In this document: in pieces, positions 10,072-22,028 of the stretch
How positions within the stretch are numbered: the stretch's first letter is position 1
Layout: every line of letters begins with the position of its first letter
DNA from: Xenorhabdus lircayensis
GTDB lineage: Bacteria; Pseudomonadota; Gammaproteobacteria; Enterobacterales; Enterobacteriaceae
Assembly: GCF_016306625.1 (NCBI RefSeq)
Contig: NZ_JACOII010000022.1
Location: 149,665 to 213,664, forward strand
Length of the DNA: 64,000 nt
Direction: 5' to 3'
Notes under the pieces: model-generated
Told to the model about the DNA's origin: nothing
Databases searched by the model: none
Seen by the model: the letters and a program-made list of their open reading frames with translations, nothing else
Position numbers and translations under genes: made by a program

Positions 10072-11163
10072 ATGATTCTCTCGCGTTTGCTGATCCGCGA
10101 TTTTCGTAATATCGCGGATGCTGACTTGCCGCTGGCAACTGGTTTTAATTTTCTGGTTGGGCCAAACGGTAGCGGCAAAACAAGTATACTGGAAGCCATT
10201 TATACATTGGGTCATGGCCGTGCTTTTCGCAGCATTCAGGCAGGCAGGGTGATCCGCCATGATTGCGAGGAATTCATTCTTCATGGGCGACTTGATCAGC
10301 AATTCCATGAACGTTCCTTGTCGATCGGGCTGAGCAAAAACCGTCAAGGCGATAGCAGAGTCAGGATCGATGGCAGTGACGGGCATAAAATTGCTGAGTT
10401 GGCGAAAATGCTGCCCATGCAACTTATCACACCAGAAGGCTTCACCTTGCTAAACGGTGGCCCGAAATACCGTCGGGCCTTTATTGATTGGGGCTGTTTT
10501 CACAATGAGCCGCGTTTTTTTACCGCTTGGGCCAATCTGAAAAGGCTGCTCAAACAACGGAATGCGGCATTGCGACAGGTCACCCGTTATAACCAGATCC
10601 AACATTGGGATCGCGAACTTGCCCCGCTGGCGACTGAAATCAGTCAATGGCGAGCTGAATACATTGCAGGAATTTCTGAAGATATCGAAAAAACCTGCAA
10701 ACAATTTTTACCTGAATTCACCCTCAGTATCAGCTTCCAACAAGGCTGGGACAAAGAGAGTGAATATGCAGAACTGCTCGCGCGGCAGTTTGAGCGCGAC
10801 AAAACGCTAACCTACACGGCTTCCGGCCCCCATAAAGCCGATCTGCGGATCAGGGCGGACGGCACATCGGTAGAAGATATGCTTTCCCGTGGTCAGTTGA
10901 AATTACTGATGTGCGCGTTGAGGTTAGCACAGGGTGAATATTTCACCCGACAGAGCGGGCAAAAGTGCCTGTATCTGCTTGATGATTTTGCCTCAGAACT
11001 GGATGCCGGCCGTCGTCAGCTATTAGCCGAGCGTCTAAAATCTACGCAAGCCCAAGTGTTTGTCAGTGCAATCACACCTGGGCAAGTTACAGACATGATT
11101 GATGTAAATAGCAGGATGTTTCGCGTAGAACATGGCAAAATAGAGGTTCAACCACAGGATTAA
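10072..11163 (+). CDS. recF: DNA replication and repair protein RecF
   Basis: 363 residues. An SMC/ABC-like ATPase with Walker [13 protein letters not shown] near residue 30, signature-like [18 protein letters not shown] near 290, and Walker [12 protein letters not shown] near 320. With RecO and RecR it loads RecA at single-strand gaps. It follows dnaN by 18 bp and precedes gyrB by 18 bp in the conserved replication cluster. Confidence 0.97.
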   Translation: MILSRLLIRDFRNIADADLPLATGFNFLVGPNGSGKTSILEAIYTLGHGRAFRSIQAGRVIRHDCEEFILHGRLDQQFHERSLSIGLSKNRQGDSRVRIDGSDGHKIAELAKMLPMQLITPEGFTLLNGGPKYRRAFIDWGCFHNEPRFFTAWANLKRLLKQRNAALRQVTRYNQIQHWDRELAPLATEISQWRAEYIAGISEDIEKTCKQFLPEFTLSISFQQGWDKESEYAELLARQFERDKTLTYTASGPHKADLRIRADGTSVEDMLSRGQLKLLMCALRLAQGEYFTRQSGQKCLYLLDDFASELDAGRRQLLAERLKSTQAQVFVSAITPGQVTDMIDVNSRMFRVEHGKIEVQPQD

Positions 11164-13596
<2,433 letters not shown>

Positions 13597-13609
13597 CACT
13601 CTGTGTTTT

Positions 13610-13672
13610 CCCTGATAACGCGTAAGTTATCAGGGATATCCAAAGAGCATATAACCATGATATGTGCTCTTT
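13610..13672 (+). terminator. Tandem hairpins after gyrB
   Basis: First stem CCCTGATAAC (13610-13619) / GTTATCAGGG (13626-13635), perfect 10 bp with a 6-nt loop. Second stem AAAGAGCATAT (13642-13652) pairs with ATATGTGCTCTTT (13660-13672) with a 2-nt bulge and runs into TTATTTTT. The second is a good intrinsic terminator for the dnaA-gyrB cluster. Confidence 0.8.
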
Positions 13673-13717
13673 ATTTTTCATAACAAAGAATGAATTACAT
13701 TTATATATAAAAAATAA

Positions 13718-13772
13718 TTATACCGTTCGTCTTTCAAGCTGCAGCTTTGTTAACTGTGCCCACTCACCCCAG
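13718..13772. repeat. Degenerate half of the palindromic repeat family
   Basis: TATACCGTTCGTCTTTCAAG followed by CTGCAGCTTTGTTAACTGTG and CACTCACCCC. The left arm matches the repeat family at 4336, 18465 and 39918, but the matching right arm is missing. The rest of the 13673-14005 gap is AT-rich without a visible gene; it presumably holds the promoter of the next gene. Confidence 0.5.
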
Positions 13773-14005
13773 AAAATTGGAAATAAAAAATTAATTTTTA
13801 CTTAATAAATATTTAATTAAATAAACCTTAACTATTAACCCCCAAGATCGTGACAAAATAAACGTGTTTTATTTATTCTATATAAAATTTATTCTTATGA
13901 TAGGCTATCGTCATAAATAACCATTTGATAAAAACCTACCGTAGCTCAATATCTTATTTATACCTATTTAATTGAAGTATAAATAATTTCGTGGAGATTT
14001 CTATT

Positions 14006-14800
14006 ATGTTAAAAAGAACAAACTCCTTGAATGCTTATATACGCAGAACCTCATCAAGAACTTTATCTCGTTCAAGATCTTTTCACTCTTTGCCTCCAAA
14101 TGATATATTGAATATAAATATTAATCATTGCAACCCTAAATTGATTAACGGATATGTACCATCAATAGTTAAAAAAGTGAATTTGCAAGAAATGGTAATG
14201 GCCGTTAATAAGCTTTACTATTCGATCGGAAAAGATGGCTGGCTTGATCAAATATTAAATCTCATTGAAGATTCTGATGATATAACCTATCACATCAATG
14301 AAATAGAAAATAAAAGAGGAAAAACAGCAGACGACTTCTGGGATTTAAAATGCAGTATAACACTTAATCTATTAATTCATGTTCAAGATGAAATTAATGA
14401 TAGAGTTCAAAATGGAGATGATAAAAACTTTGTTTATTTTATTTGTTATATTCAAAATGTACCTATAGGAATGATGATAATTAGATGTTATGAAGAAGTC
14501 ATGTTATACCGCTATGATCCTGATTTACGTTATTATCCTGAAGTCACTTACCTTATCATGCACCCAGGGCTAAAAAATTGTGCTTATTTATTAATGGAGG
14601 AAGCCGTTAATATGTCCTATAAAATAGGCTGCCATGGAAAATTAAAATTATCAATTGCAACATCAGCACTCTCAGAAGTTTATAGACGGATGGGTTTTAT
14701 CCACTATACACAGGAAGATATGGCATTAGACCCAAATGGAAACAGAGCTTGGATTTTCTCTTCGGGTCATGACGGTTACCGATTTACAGGAACTTGCTAA
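14006..14800 (+). CDS. Orphan protein with GNAT-like C-terminal half
   Basis: 264 residues from ATG 14006, chosen because GTGGAGA lies 9 bp upstream; an in-frame GTG at 13991 is the alternative. The first 35 residues are rich in Ser, Thr and Arg (YIRRTSSRTLSRSRSFHSL). The C-terminal half reads like a GNAT acetyltransferase fold: FVYFICYIQNVPIGMMII (beta strands), EVTYLIMHPGLKNCAYLLMEEAV (strand and acetyl-CoA helix), LKLSIATSALSEVYRRMGF (strand and the typical Y-x-x-x-GF ending). I do not recognise the family. The basic N-terminus and AT-rich, isolated position would fit an acquired secreted or host-directed protein, but this is inference. Confidence 0.6.
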   Translation: MLKRTNSLNAYIRRTSSRTLSRSRSFHSLPPNDILNININHCNPKLINGYVPSIVKKVNLQEMVMAVNKLYYSIGKDGWLDQILNLIEDSDDITYHINEIENKRGKTADDFWDLKCSITLNLLIHVQDEINDRVQNGDDKNFVYFICYIQNVPIGMMIIRCYEEVMLYRYDPDLRYYPEVTYLIMHPGLKNCAYLLMEEAVNMSYKIGCHGKLKLSIATSALSEVYRRMGFIHYTQEDMALDPNGNRAWIFSSGHDGYRFTGTC

Positions 14801-14847
14801 AATTCACGATAATACAAAGTATTCAATGAAAAATGACAAAAATTCAA

Positions 14848-14877
14848 ACCGCCAATTTATCTATACCAATTGGCGGT
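14848..14877. terminator. Bidirectional terminator between convergent genes
   Basis: ACCGCCAATT (14848-14857) pairs perfectly with AATTGGCGGT (14868-14877), with a 10-nt loop, between the orphan GNAT-like gene (plus) and asd (minus). The flanks are moderately T/A-rich on both sides. Confidence 0.7.
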
Positions 14878-14912
14878 CTATTTCCACGAACTCAATAACT
14901 ATTAAAATTTTT

Positions 14913-16019
14913 CTACAGCAAAATACGCAACATACGACGCAGTGGCTCTGCCGCGCCCCACAGCAGCTGATCACCAACGGTAAATGCAGATAGATATTCC
15001 GGCCCCATATTCAGCTTACGCAGACGGCCCACTGGCGTATTCAATGTCCCTGTAACCGCAGCTGGCGTTAACTCCCGCATCGTCAAATCACGATCATTCG
15101 GAATTACGCGCACCCAATCATTATGGGAAGCCAGCAGCGTTTCAATTTCATGGATCGGGATATCTTTTTTCAATTTCAGGGTAAATGCCTGACTATGGCA
15201 GCGCAATGCCCCAATACGGACACACAGGCCATCGATCGGAATCACATTATTGCCCGTATTCAAAATCTTGTTGGTTTCTGCCTGGCCTTTCCACTCTTCT
15301 CGGCTTTGCCCATTTTCCAGTTGCTTATCAATCCACGGAATCAGGCTCCCCGCCAAAGGAACGCCAAATTGATCCGTCGGCAATGTACCGCTACGGGTGA
15401 AATCGGTTACGCGTTTCTCAATATCCAGAATAGCGGAAGCAGGATTCTGTAACTTGTCTGCAACCTGATTATGCAGCATCCCCATTTGCACCAGCAGCTC
15501 ACGCATATGGCGAGCACCACCGCCAGAAGCTGCCTGATAGGTCGATACCGATGCCCACTCGATCAAATCATTGGCAAACAAGCCACCCAATGACATCAGC
15601 ATCAGGCTAACAGTACAGTTACCGCCAACAAACGTTTTGATGCCTTTATTCAGGCCATTATGAATATGCTGATGGTTAACGGGATCGAGAATAATGACAG
15701 CATCATCATTCATGCGCAGCGCAGAAGCCGCATCGATCCAATATCCCTGCCAGCCTGTTGCTCTCAGTTTGGGATAAATTTCGTTGGTGTAATCCCCACC
15801 CTGACAGCTAATGATAATATCCAGCGCACTCAGTGCCTCGATATCAAAAGCATCCTGTAAAACACCTGATTTCCCTGCAAATTCCGGGGCAGCTAGCCCG
15901 TGTTGGGAGGTTGTGAAGAAAACCGGAGCTATCTCGTCAAAATCCCGCTCTTCCACCATCCGCTGCATCAATACTGAGCCGACCATACCACGCCAGCCGA
16001 TAAAACCTACTTTTTTCAT
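14913..16019 (-). CDS. asd: Aspartate-semialdehyde dehydrogenase
   Basis: 368 residues from ATG 16019 ([21 protein letters not shown]), the enterobacterial start; another ATG lies immediately upstream at 16022 and AGGG sits before both. The NADP fold has the GWRGMVGS loop. The active-site cysteine lies in [15 protein letters not shown], and [13 protein letters not shown] and QAETNKIL are the other conserved blocks. It reduces aspartyl phosphate to the semialdehyde, the branch point to Lys/diaminopimelate, Thr and Met. It is single here, not in the E. coli location, and lies between two orphan genes. Confidence 0.97.
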   Translation of the reverse strand: MKKVGFIGWRGMVGSVLMQRMVEERDFDEIAPVFFTTSQHGLAAPEFAGKSGVLQDAFDIEALSALDIIISCQGGDYTNEIYPKLRATGWQGYWIDAASALRMNDDAVIILDPVNHQHIHNGLNKGIKTFVGGNCTVSLMLMSLGGLFANDLIEWASVSTYQAASGGGARHMRELLVQMGMLHNQVADKLQNPASAILDIEKRVTDFTRSGTLPTDQFGVPLAGSLIPWIDKQLENGQSREEWKGQAETNKILNTGNNVIPIDGLCVRIGALRCHSQAFTLKLKKDIPIHEIETLLASHNDWVRVIPNDRDLTMRELTPAAVTGTLNTPVGRLRKLNMGPEYLSAFTVGDQLLWGAAEPLRRMLRILL

Positions 16020-16112
16020 CATGTTTACCCTGCCTTGAAAGATGTTCATCAGACACCACTAATAGCATTAAAACTGACAAAATATGGCGAAAGGTGCAAG
16101 TATATTTATGAA

Positions 16113-16799
16113 CTATAGCAGCAGCATTTCTGCATGGATGCGTTTGCCATTTTTAAACCATATTGAAGCATTTCCTACCATACTTTCATCAAAATGATTG
16201 ACTGCCTTCCCCCGTACTTTAGGTCTCAAGAAAGGTATGGGAGTAATAGGATCATTGGTTTCTACCTTTGAATAGGCTTCTTTCTCGGCCATAAAAGCAG
16301 TTTTGGCCATCCTTTTTCTAGAAAGATCTCCAAAATGAAGTTGATAAATATGCCCTATATTAAACACCTCTTCATGACGATGAACATCTCGGTCATGTCT
16401 GTAACTCAAATTTGATTCATCAAAATCAACAGTACGTCCATAAATAGGCCCTATATAACCAATGATAATCTTATTTGGGCACAATTTAGAAAACGCTGAA
16501 GCAAAAGATTCATCAAAGTTGTAAGGAGAATCTGGGTAATCCTTCTCACAGGTTGCAGCATCACATACAATCAGGCGAATATAACGAAATCTATCTATTA
16601 TTCCTCTTTCTTTGAACAATTGATTATGTAATTCATTAGGTGTCATTTTTCCTACTTGTCGATTTGCATTTGGAACCAATAAATATCCGATGAAATTATT
16701 TTTATTATATTCTCCATGAGCACACACCGATAAACGGGGACAACTACGGTAAGTATCTTCGAAAGTATAAAACCCTCTAAAAACTTGAATATTTTTCAT
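16113..16799 (-). CDS. Orphan protein, possible caspase-fold (His/Cys) hydrolase
   Basis: 228 residues. Its N-terminal half alternates short beta strands with SVCAHGEY (His28) and RLIVCDAAT (Cys79), then a helix SFASAFSKL and strand IIIGYIGPI. A strand-HG-...-strand-C(D/x)(A/S) order followed by a helix and a hydrophobic strand is the layout of clan CD peptidases (caspase, gingipain, C80, CHAT-like). I infer a His28/Cys79 dyad; a second cysteine at 84 is close by. There is no signal peptide. The C-terminal part (MVGNASIWFKNGKRIHAEMLLL) is unrecognised. It stands alone and points away from rpmJ2. Function unknown; non-catalytic alternatives, such as an adhesin- or toxin-derived domain, are possible. 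Confidence 0.5.
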   Translation of the reverse strand: MKNIQVFRGFYTFEDTYRSCPRLSVCAHGEYNKNNFIGYLLVPNANRQVGKMTPNELHNQLFKERGIIDRFRYIRLIVCDAATCEKDYPDSPYNFDESFASAFSKLCPNKIIIGYIGPIYGRTVDFDESNLSYRHDRDVHRHEEVFNIGHIYQLHFGDLSRKRMAKTAFMAEKEAYSKVETNDPITPIPFLRPKVRGKAVNHFDESMVGNASIWFKNGKRIHAEMLLL

Positions 16800-17010
16800 G
16801 ATAATTGTTCCTTATATGCCATTGCTACCTTCACCATTTTCACACTCATAGTATGAATACGATGGCAATTTAGTGGATTATTCACGCAATTAATTATCCA
16901 TTCATTATTAGAACGAAAAACCAAAAACAAACAAGCGAAAAAAGTGACTGAATTAAGAATTGGATTATGATTTAATTATATGAACATCAATGAGATGGGA
17001 ATAAAGAATA
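16800..17010. other. AT-rich intergenic spacer
   Basis: About 210 bp between the orphan gene and the rpmJ2 terminator. No gene is visible; it should contain the promoter of the orphan gene on the minus strand. Confidence 0.4.
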
Positions 17011-17036
17011 AAAAAAACCTACAGCAAAACTGTAGG
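17011..17036 (-). terminator. rpmJ2 terminator
   Basis: CCTACAG (17018-17024), loop CAAAA, CTGTAGG (17030-17036); read on the minus strand the stem is followed by a run of seven T. It lies directly after the rpmJ2 stop. Confidence 0.85.
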
Positions 17037-17043
17037 CTCTTGA

Positions 17044-17184
17044 TCAGTGTTCCTTTTTTTTGCCCTGAACGGCCTTAAAACGCGGATTAGATTTACAAAT
17101 GACATACAACCGACCACGACGGCGAACTACCTTGCAATCAGAGTGACGTTGTTTTGCTGTTTTCAATGAACTCAATACCTGCAT
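17044..17184 (-). CDS. rpmJ2: Ribosomal protein bL36, zinc-independent paralogue (YkgO type)
   Basis: 46 residues: [20 protein letters not shown] at the start and [19 protein letters not shown] at the end. It matches the longer C-minus L36 paralogue that lacks the full zinc-binding set and replaces the zinc protein when zinc is scarce. A good ribosome site (AGAGGA) precedes ATG 17184. In E. coli it is the second gene of the Zur-repressed ykgM-ykgO operon; here the first gene is the wreck at 17197-17343 and the Zur-like palindrome remains upstream, so regulation is probably retained. Confidence 0.95.
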   Translation of the reverse strand: MQVLSSLKTAKQRHSDCKVVRRRGRLYVICKSNPRFKAVQGKKKEH

Positions 17185-17196
17185 GAATAATCCTCT

Positions 17197-17343
17197 TTAT
17201 TTTTCGCCCAAAAAACGACCAAAGCTTTTATGGAAACGTGCCGAACTTCCTTCTTGCGACAACCCCTTTTGCTTGCCGGTATAAAAGTGTGTGATTTCAA
17301 TGACACTTCAATCAAGACATATAGGGATATTCGCCCACCTCAT
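17197..17343 (-). pseudogene. rpmE2: Broken L31 paralogue (rpmE2/ykgM)
   Basis: Reading the minus strand with two corrections gives [32 protein letters not shown] and ends [14 protein letters not shown], the C-terminal half of the zinc-independent L31 (YPYVTIDVSSKSHPFYTGK in E. coli). Single-base losses at about 17313 and 17287 shift the frame, and roughly the first 35-40 codons are gone, so the Zur-like operator now sits almost directly against mid-gene sequence. The stop TAA at 17199-17197 is 12 bp before the rpmJ2 start, so the remnant serves as a leader for rpmJ2. Confidence 0.8.
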
Positions 17344-17344
17344 A

Positions 17345-17361
17345 ACGTTATATTATAACAT
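17345..17361. promoter_or_regulatory. Zur-type operator
   Basis: GTTATATTATAAC (17347-17359) is a perfect 13-bp palindrome around a central T, flanked to give a 14-of-15 match to the Zur core TGTTATANTATAACA. It lies upstream of the rpmE2 remnant and rpmJ2, as in the E. coli ykgM operon. Zinc-bound Zur is expected to repress from here. Confidence 0.75.
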
Positions 17362-17843
17362 AACAATAACTCAACTTTTCGTTGCTGACAACTGTCTTTT
17401 GATGCCATGACCGAACTGTAGAGTGAAGGAGCTCAATATAGACAGTAAGAAAGAGCCCTATCCGCTTCTGTTCAAAATAATAATATCTATAGTTAATATT
17501 ATTATTAATTATTAATTATTTATCAGATATCAGCTAATTAATTGACTTATCTCTATGCCTTATTCATGTTGCGACATTAGATTTTTCCACTACTAACTTT
17601 CACTTTATGAGAAAATTAATTTATATTTTTCGGCCATTTTGGCACTCACCATTTCATTTCGGCATAAACCTAACAATCAGGTATATTTATCGCTCAATAC
17701 CCATGAGGAATATCAATAAATCGGGGTTATCTAATTATTGCGATAAGTTTCAAAAAACCCCTCTTTTCTCCTGTTAACTTATTCTGAAACCTGATTTAAT
17801 TAAGTGTTATTTAATAATCATCATCGTCTTGAGATAGCATTCT
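17362..17843. other. AT-rich intergenic spacer
   Basis: About 480 bp without a recognisable gene on either strand. Long A/T runs near 17480-17530. It separates divergent units (rpmJ2 leftward, the yqiJ-like pseudogene rightward). Confidence 0.4.
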
Positions 17844-18476
17844 GATGGCGCTTTTCCTACAAAATTGTTTGGCTTTTCCGGTTGTTATTTTCAGCGGGCT
17901 GTTATTCATCGTTTTGTTTTATTGGATATGCGCCGCTTTTGGTTTACTTGATATTGATATCTTGAATATGGATGTGGATGGTTCCGATGCGACCTCCCTG
18001 GCTGGTTGACAAAACTCGGCCTCACAGGCATTCCCGGCACCGTCATTATTACACTGATTACTCTGATTGGCTGGCCTCTGAGTTATTTCAGCGTGCACTT
18101 GATGCTCCGTTTCATTGAAACCGATGTGATCCGTTATTTACTTGGAACTGTCACTTTCTTTGTCGTGAGTTTCATTGCCTTATTGCTGACAGCAATGTTA
18201 TTGCGCCCATTGCAACCGAAACTGTCCAAACTCAATCGCTCCAACAGTGTCGATAACCTAATTGGCAACGTCGCCGAAGTTCGTTCTCCCATCGTGACTG
18301 AGCAGCGTGGTGAAGCCCTGATGGACAATCACGGAGCCAGTCTGATCTTACAGGTACGGGCACCAGAAAGTGACGGTATTACTCGTGGCGACCCTGTCGT
18401 GCTGATCAGCTATGACGCCGCGACCCACAGTTACACCGTGGTCAGTGAAGACGAATTTAAGTTGTATACCCAATAG
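17844..18476 (+). pseudogene. Frameshifted YqiJ-like membrane/OB-fold protein
   Basis: Three frame segments join into one YqiJ/NfeD-type protein. ATG 17844 gives MALFLQNCLAFP; after a shift at about 17880 the frame gives VVIFSGLLFIVLFYW and LLDIDILNMDVDGSD; after a second shift at about 18000 it gives WLTKLGLTGIPGTVIITLIT, more membrane segments, and a C-terminal OB-fold (GNVAEVRSPIVTEQRGEALM...GDPVVLISYDAATHSYTVV). Such proteins accompany flotillins. The C-terminal frame (18006-18476, TTG) is long but lacks the N-terminus, so I call the gene broken. Its stop TAG falls inside a palindromic repeat. Confidence 0.75.
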
Positions 18477-18520
18477 ATTTCAAGTTGCAGCGCAGCCAAC
18501 AAAGCAGCAACTTGAAAGAT
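18465..18520. repeat. Palindromic TATACCC repeat
   Basis: Starts TATACCC (18465-18471); TTTCAAGTTGC (18478-18488) pairs with GCAACTTGAAA (18507-18517). Same family as 4336 and 39918. It provides the stop codon of the yqiJ-like frame. Confidence 0.75.
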
Positions 18521-18701
18521 AACAGAGATAGCGACTAACTTGCCGCCATTTAACATTAAATCACTATCGTAAAAACCTTGCTATCTGACATGCTCACTCA
18601 ACATTTCGGTCATGGATGAATAGCAGCTTAAGTTCTGGGTTCCTGACGCCCTACCCGTTAGCCCCCAAACAAGTTCGCCCCAAAATAAAATGGAGAAATA
18701 C

Positions 18702-21484
18702 ATGTCAGATATTGCCATGGCAGATTTCATGCCTTTCCTGATCATCGTTGCGACGGTAAATGACGAACAAGGCCCGAATATTTCTGGATTGCTGAAAGAG
18801 ATCGCCAATACTGGCGAGAAGGTACTGGATGAATACGAAAAAGTAGAAAGTATCCGTCGTCAGTCTATTCGGGCCATGAATGAAGCCACCTCGCATCAGA
18901 AAGAATTACTGTCAGCGATGACACCGGAAAGCTGGACAGAGACTCAGCAATTTATTGAAGCCTTAAACAGTTTGAGCATCCAGCGTGGTCATTTGATCAC
19001 GCTGCGGGATCACCGTTATATCGATCTGTCCCGCCTTGATGAAATGGAAACGCAACTGGCTGATAGTCAGCAACGCATTTCTCTGGCGACTGCCGAGTTC
19101 CTTGCCAGCGAAAAAGCATTACAGCCATTTACCCGGCAATTACAAGAACTGGAAAAACAAGTTCAGGTCGCAGCCAATCGAGCCCAGCTTACCGAGCCGC
19201 TGGCGGGTATGGAGAAAATATCCACCGATCTGGATATGCTGTCAAACTTGATGGCTTCGCTGAAATTCGAAGATACCACCCAGCAGACCCATATCATTGA
19301 GTCAATTTCCGAAATTTACGCCCTGCTGAACCAAGCACGCGCCAGACTGCAACAACGCCGCAAGGAACAGGGAGCTGTTGAATCCGTTGCTCAGTTCGGA
19401 GCGCAATTTAAATTATTCAGTCAAGGGGTCACCAATGCCCTGACGCTGTCTACCGATCCAGAACGTTGTGACGAACAACTCTCCCGCCTGCTGGTACAAC
19501 TGGAAGAATTGGAAACCCAATTCAGTGATCACGATGAGTTCTTGAATGACATTCTGGACAAACGTGAAGAGTTGCTGGAAACCTTTGAAACCCACAAACA
19601 GTCACTGCTGGATGAACGTCAGCGCAAAGCCCAGAATTTACAAGTTGCGGCAGAGCGCTTGCTGGATAGCATTAGTCGCCGAACAGCAAAATTCTCTTCC
19701 CTTGATGAACTGAATGCTTTCTGTGCTTCCGATACCCTATCGCTGAAAACCCGCGAAATCGTTGAACGCTTGCGGGAACTGAAAGACAGCGTAAAAGCGG
19801 ATGATATCGATGCTAAATTCAAGGCGGCACGAGATCAAGCCATTCGCAGCCTACGGGATAAAACCGAAATCTACGAAGATGGCGGCAACATTATCAAACT
19901 TGGCCCGCGCCATCGTTTCAGCGTCAATACCCAAGAGCTGGATCTCACCATCCTGCCTTGGGGTGATCACCTCTATCTACACCTGACAGGAACGGATTAT
20001 CAGGAGCCGATTGATAGCCCAGAACTTGCATCTCTGAAATCCTGAAACCCTATTGGTCGATTGCCCTTGAATCAGAGTCACCACAAGTTTATCGCGCGGA
20101 GTATCTTGCTTATTCACTGATTTACGCAGCGAGCAAAGAGCATGATGGCCTGACACTGGACGGGCTGAAATCTCTGTTAAGCAAGCCGGACACGCTGGAA
20201 AAAACCGTGCGTGAGTTTGCCGCGCCTCGCTATAAAGAAGGATACGAAAAAGGTTTCCATGACCATGACGCCGTAGCAATCCTGCGCAAATTAATCCCCG
20301 TGGGGGAAAGTGCCGACCTTTTGCGATTCAATCCTCATGCCAGAGGGATTGCAGTGCTTTTCTGGGAACAGGTTCAACGCGAAGAACAGCCAGCATTGTG
20401 GCCAGAACGTGCCCGTACCTGCACCAATATTTATCAGCTTTTCCGCAATGATGCAGGCTTATTGGATCTACAGGCTGAAATCGAAGCAGAAATCAGCCTG
20501 TTCCTTGAACGCCACCCCATCAAATGTGAACCTTACCAGCAGACACAAGCTGCGGAATACCTGAGTTTGGCTCTAAGTCAGACGGGTGTGGAATTCCATT
20601 TCAGTAAATATGCCCGTACGCTGTTGGAAGGATTGCAATCCGAACTGGAAAAAGCCCATATGTGGGGGGATTTCAACCAGTCACAACAAAACCTCGGCCA
20701 ACGTTTAGCCCGGCGCTGGATGCTGGTGGAGAACTGGCTGAATGGCCTCTGTTCCCTACAAGAATTTGCTCCGCTGAAAGGCTATATTTCAGAAGCTGTA
20801 GTACTGGTTTTATTGGAAAAAGCACTTAATGCTCGTTTCAGTGAAGTGGATCTGCACTTTATGGAAGAAGCATTTACGCAGAGTTATATCGAAAACAGCC
20901 TAACATCGAATCCGGTACTGGCTCCGCTGGCATTGCGCGATATGCACGATCTGTATCAGTTTATCGACAAAGCGATGGGTAAGCCCTTCTCCAGCAATGG
21001 CTTGAGTTATCCCTACAGCGAAGCTGAGATCACTGAAATCGTCGCGATCCTTGAGCACCTGCTGATGATGCGGAATATCGTGTTCAAGGTGAACCAACAA
21101 TACATTGCCAGCGCTGCGCAATCTGATAAATACCGCACAGAGCCATCGTTCAAATTACAGGGCAGCTACCGCAATATGAACAAACTCAGCGAAAAAGTCT
21201 CTGCGGTAATGAATGCCGAAGAAATACGACGCATTATTGATGATCACTATTTAGGTGAAGCCCAATTGTTGACAAGCGGAGCCGAAGAAAACCTGCTTAA
21301 ACTGGCAGAAATTCGTGGCACTATGACATCAGAAGAGGCGCAACGCTGGCAACAAATCAAACGTGACTTTATGCGAAATAAAGCATTGGGTGGAGATAAT
21401 GCCGATGTAGGCGATCGTGTTGTTGCCCAACTTGCGGATTTGGTTGAAAGCGTTCAGGCTCTGGGCAGTCATTCGAAGAATTAA
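18702..21484 (+). pseudogene. Remnant of a large DNA-repair-ATPase-type gene, ATPase core missing
   Basis: ATG 18702 has GGAGA upstream (in-frame ATG at 18690 also possible). The first frame (to 20045) is mostly helical coiled coil: LSRLLVQLEELETQFSDHDEFL, then RHRFSVNTQELDLTILP and LYLHLTGTDYQEP. At about 20040 the reading shifts frame and continues LKPYWSIALESESPQVYRAEYLAY, RYKEGYEKGFHDHDAVAI, to the stop at 21484. Together this matches, from memory, the middle and C-terminus of the big AAA 'DNA repair ATPase' (DUF3686) family, but the N-terminal part is absent and the segment between LVENWLNGL and SYIENSLTSNPVLAPL lacks the expected AAA core: no Walker A GxxxxGK[ST] or Walker B occurs anywhere. 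The last part (QGSYRNMNKL) is well kept. I call it a decayed gene. Confidence 0.7.
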
Positions 21485-21502
21485 GGGAAGGAACCAAAAG
21501 AA

Positions 21503-21914
21503 ATGGAAATAATAATTACAGTTATGGTGATTTTCCTCCTGCTTGTCTGTGGGATAAGCGGAGGAATCACCCTCTATAGCCATCTGGTTCTGCTGAGCAA
21601 TAACGTTGATAACGCATTTGCTAATATTGATGTACTGCTAAAACAGAAGGGTGGATGAAATCCCAGAATTGGTGAGTATTGCCGAACAATCCATACCACA
21701 CTAAAAAGCACTGCGGCTGGAACTGGTAGAGCTACGCGAACGCTACTTTACCAGCCATCAGACTAACCAAAAGATCCAGATTAACTATGAAATCACCAAC
21801 GCTTTGCAGAAGATACTGGTAGTGGCAGAAAACTATCCAAAATTACAGGTGCCAAACAACCTGCATAAACTGCAAAAAAGCTCACCTTACTGGAAAATAA
21901 AATCAATGGGGTAA
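21503..21914 (+). pseudogene. Frameshifted LemA-family gene
   Basis: ATG 21503 gives an N-terminal membrane segment (MEIIITVMVIFLLLVCGISG) and NNVDNAFANIDVLLKQK, then stops; the next frame gives VDEIPELVSIAEQSIPH, then stops; the third gives LRERYFTSHQTNQKIQINYE and LQKILVVAENYPKLQVPNN to TAA 21912-21914. The order (membrane anchor, DxxxxxIPxL, AENYPxL) is that of LemA proteins. At least two frameshifts and a short deletion make it non-functional. It is 18 bp after the ATPase remnant, so the two were probably one operon. Confidence 0.7.
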
Positions 21915-22028
21915 AAAATAAGGCAGATAACCCACCAGTAAGATATATCCGATAATAGACATATTCCTTGTTATTATAGGAAAAAATATCTTGGTATATC
22001 ATTTCAAATTTTCAACAGGGTGGCAGTG

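Noticed and set aside
18006..18476. Intact small OB-fold gene starting TTG 18006
   Set aside because: The preceding codons in other frames supply the expected YqiJ-like N-terminus, so it is the tail of a frameshifted gene.
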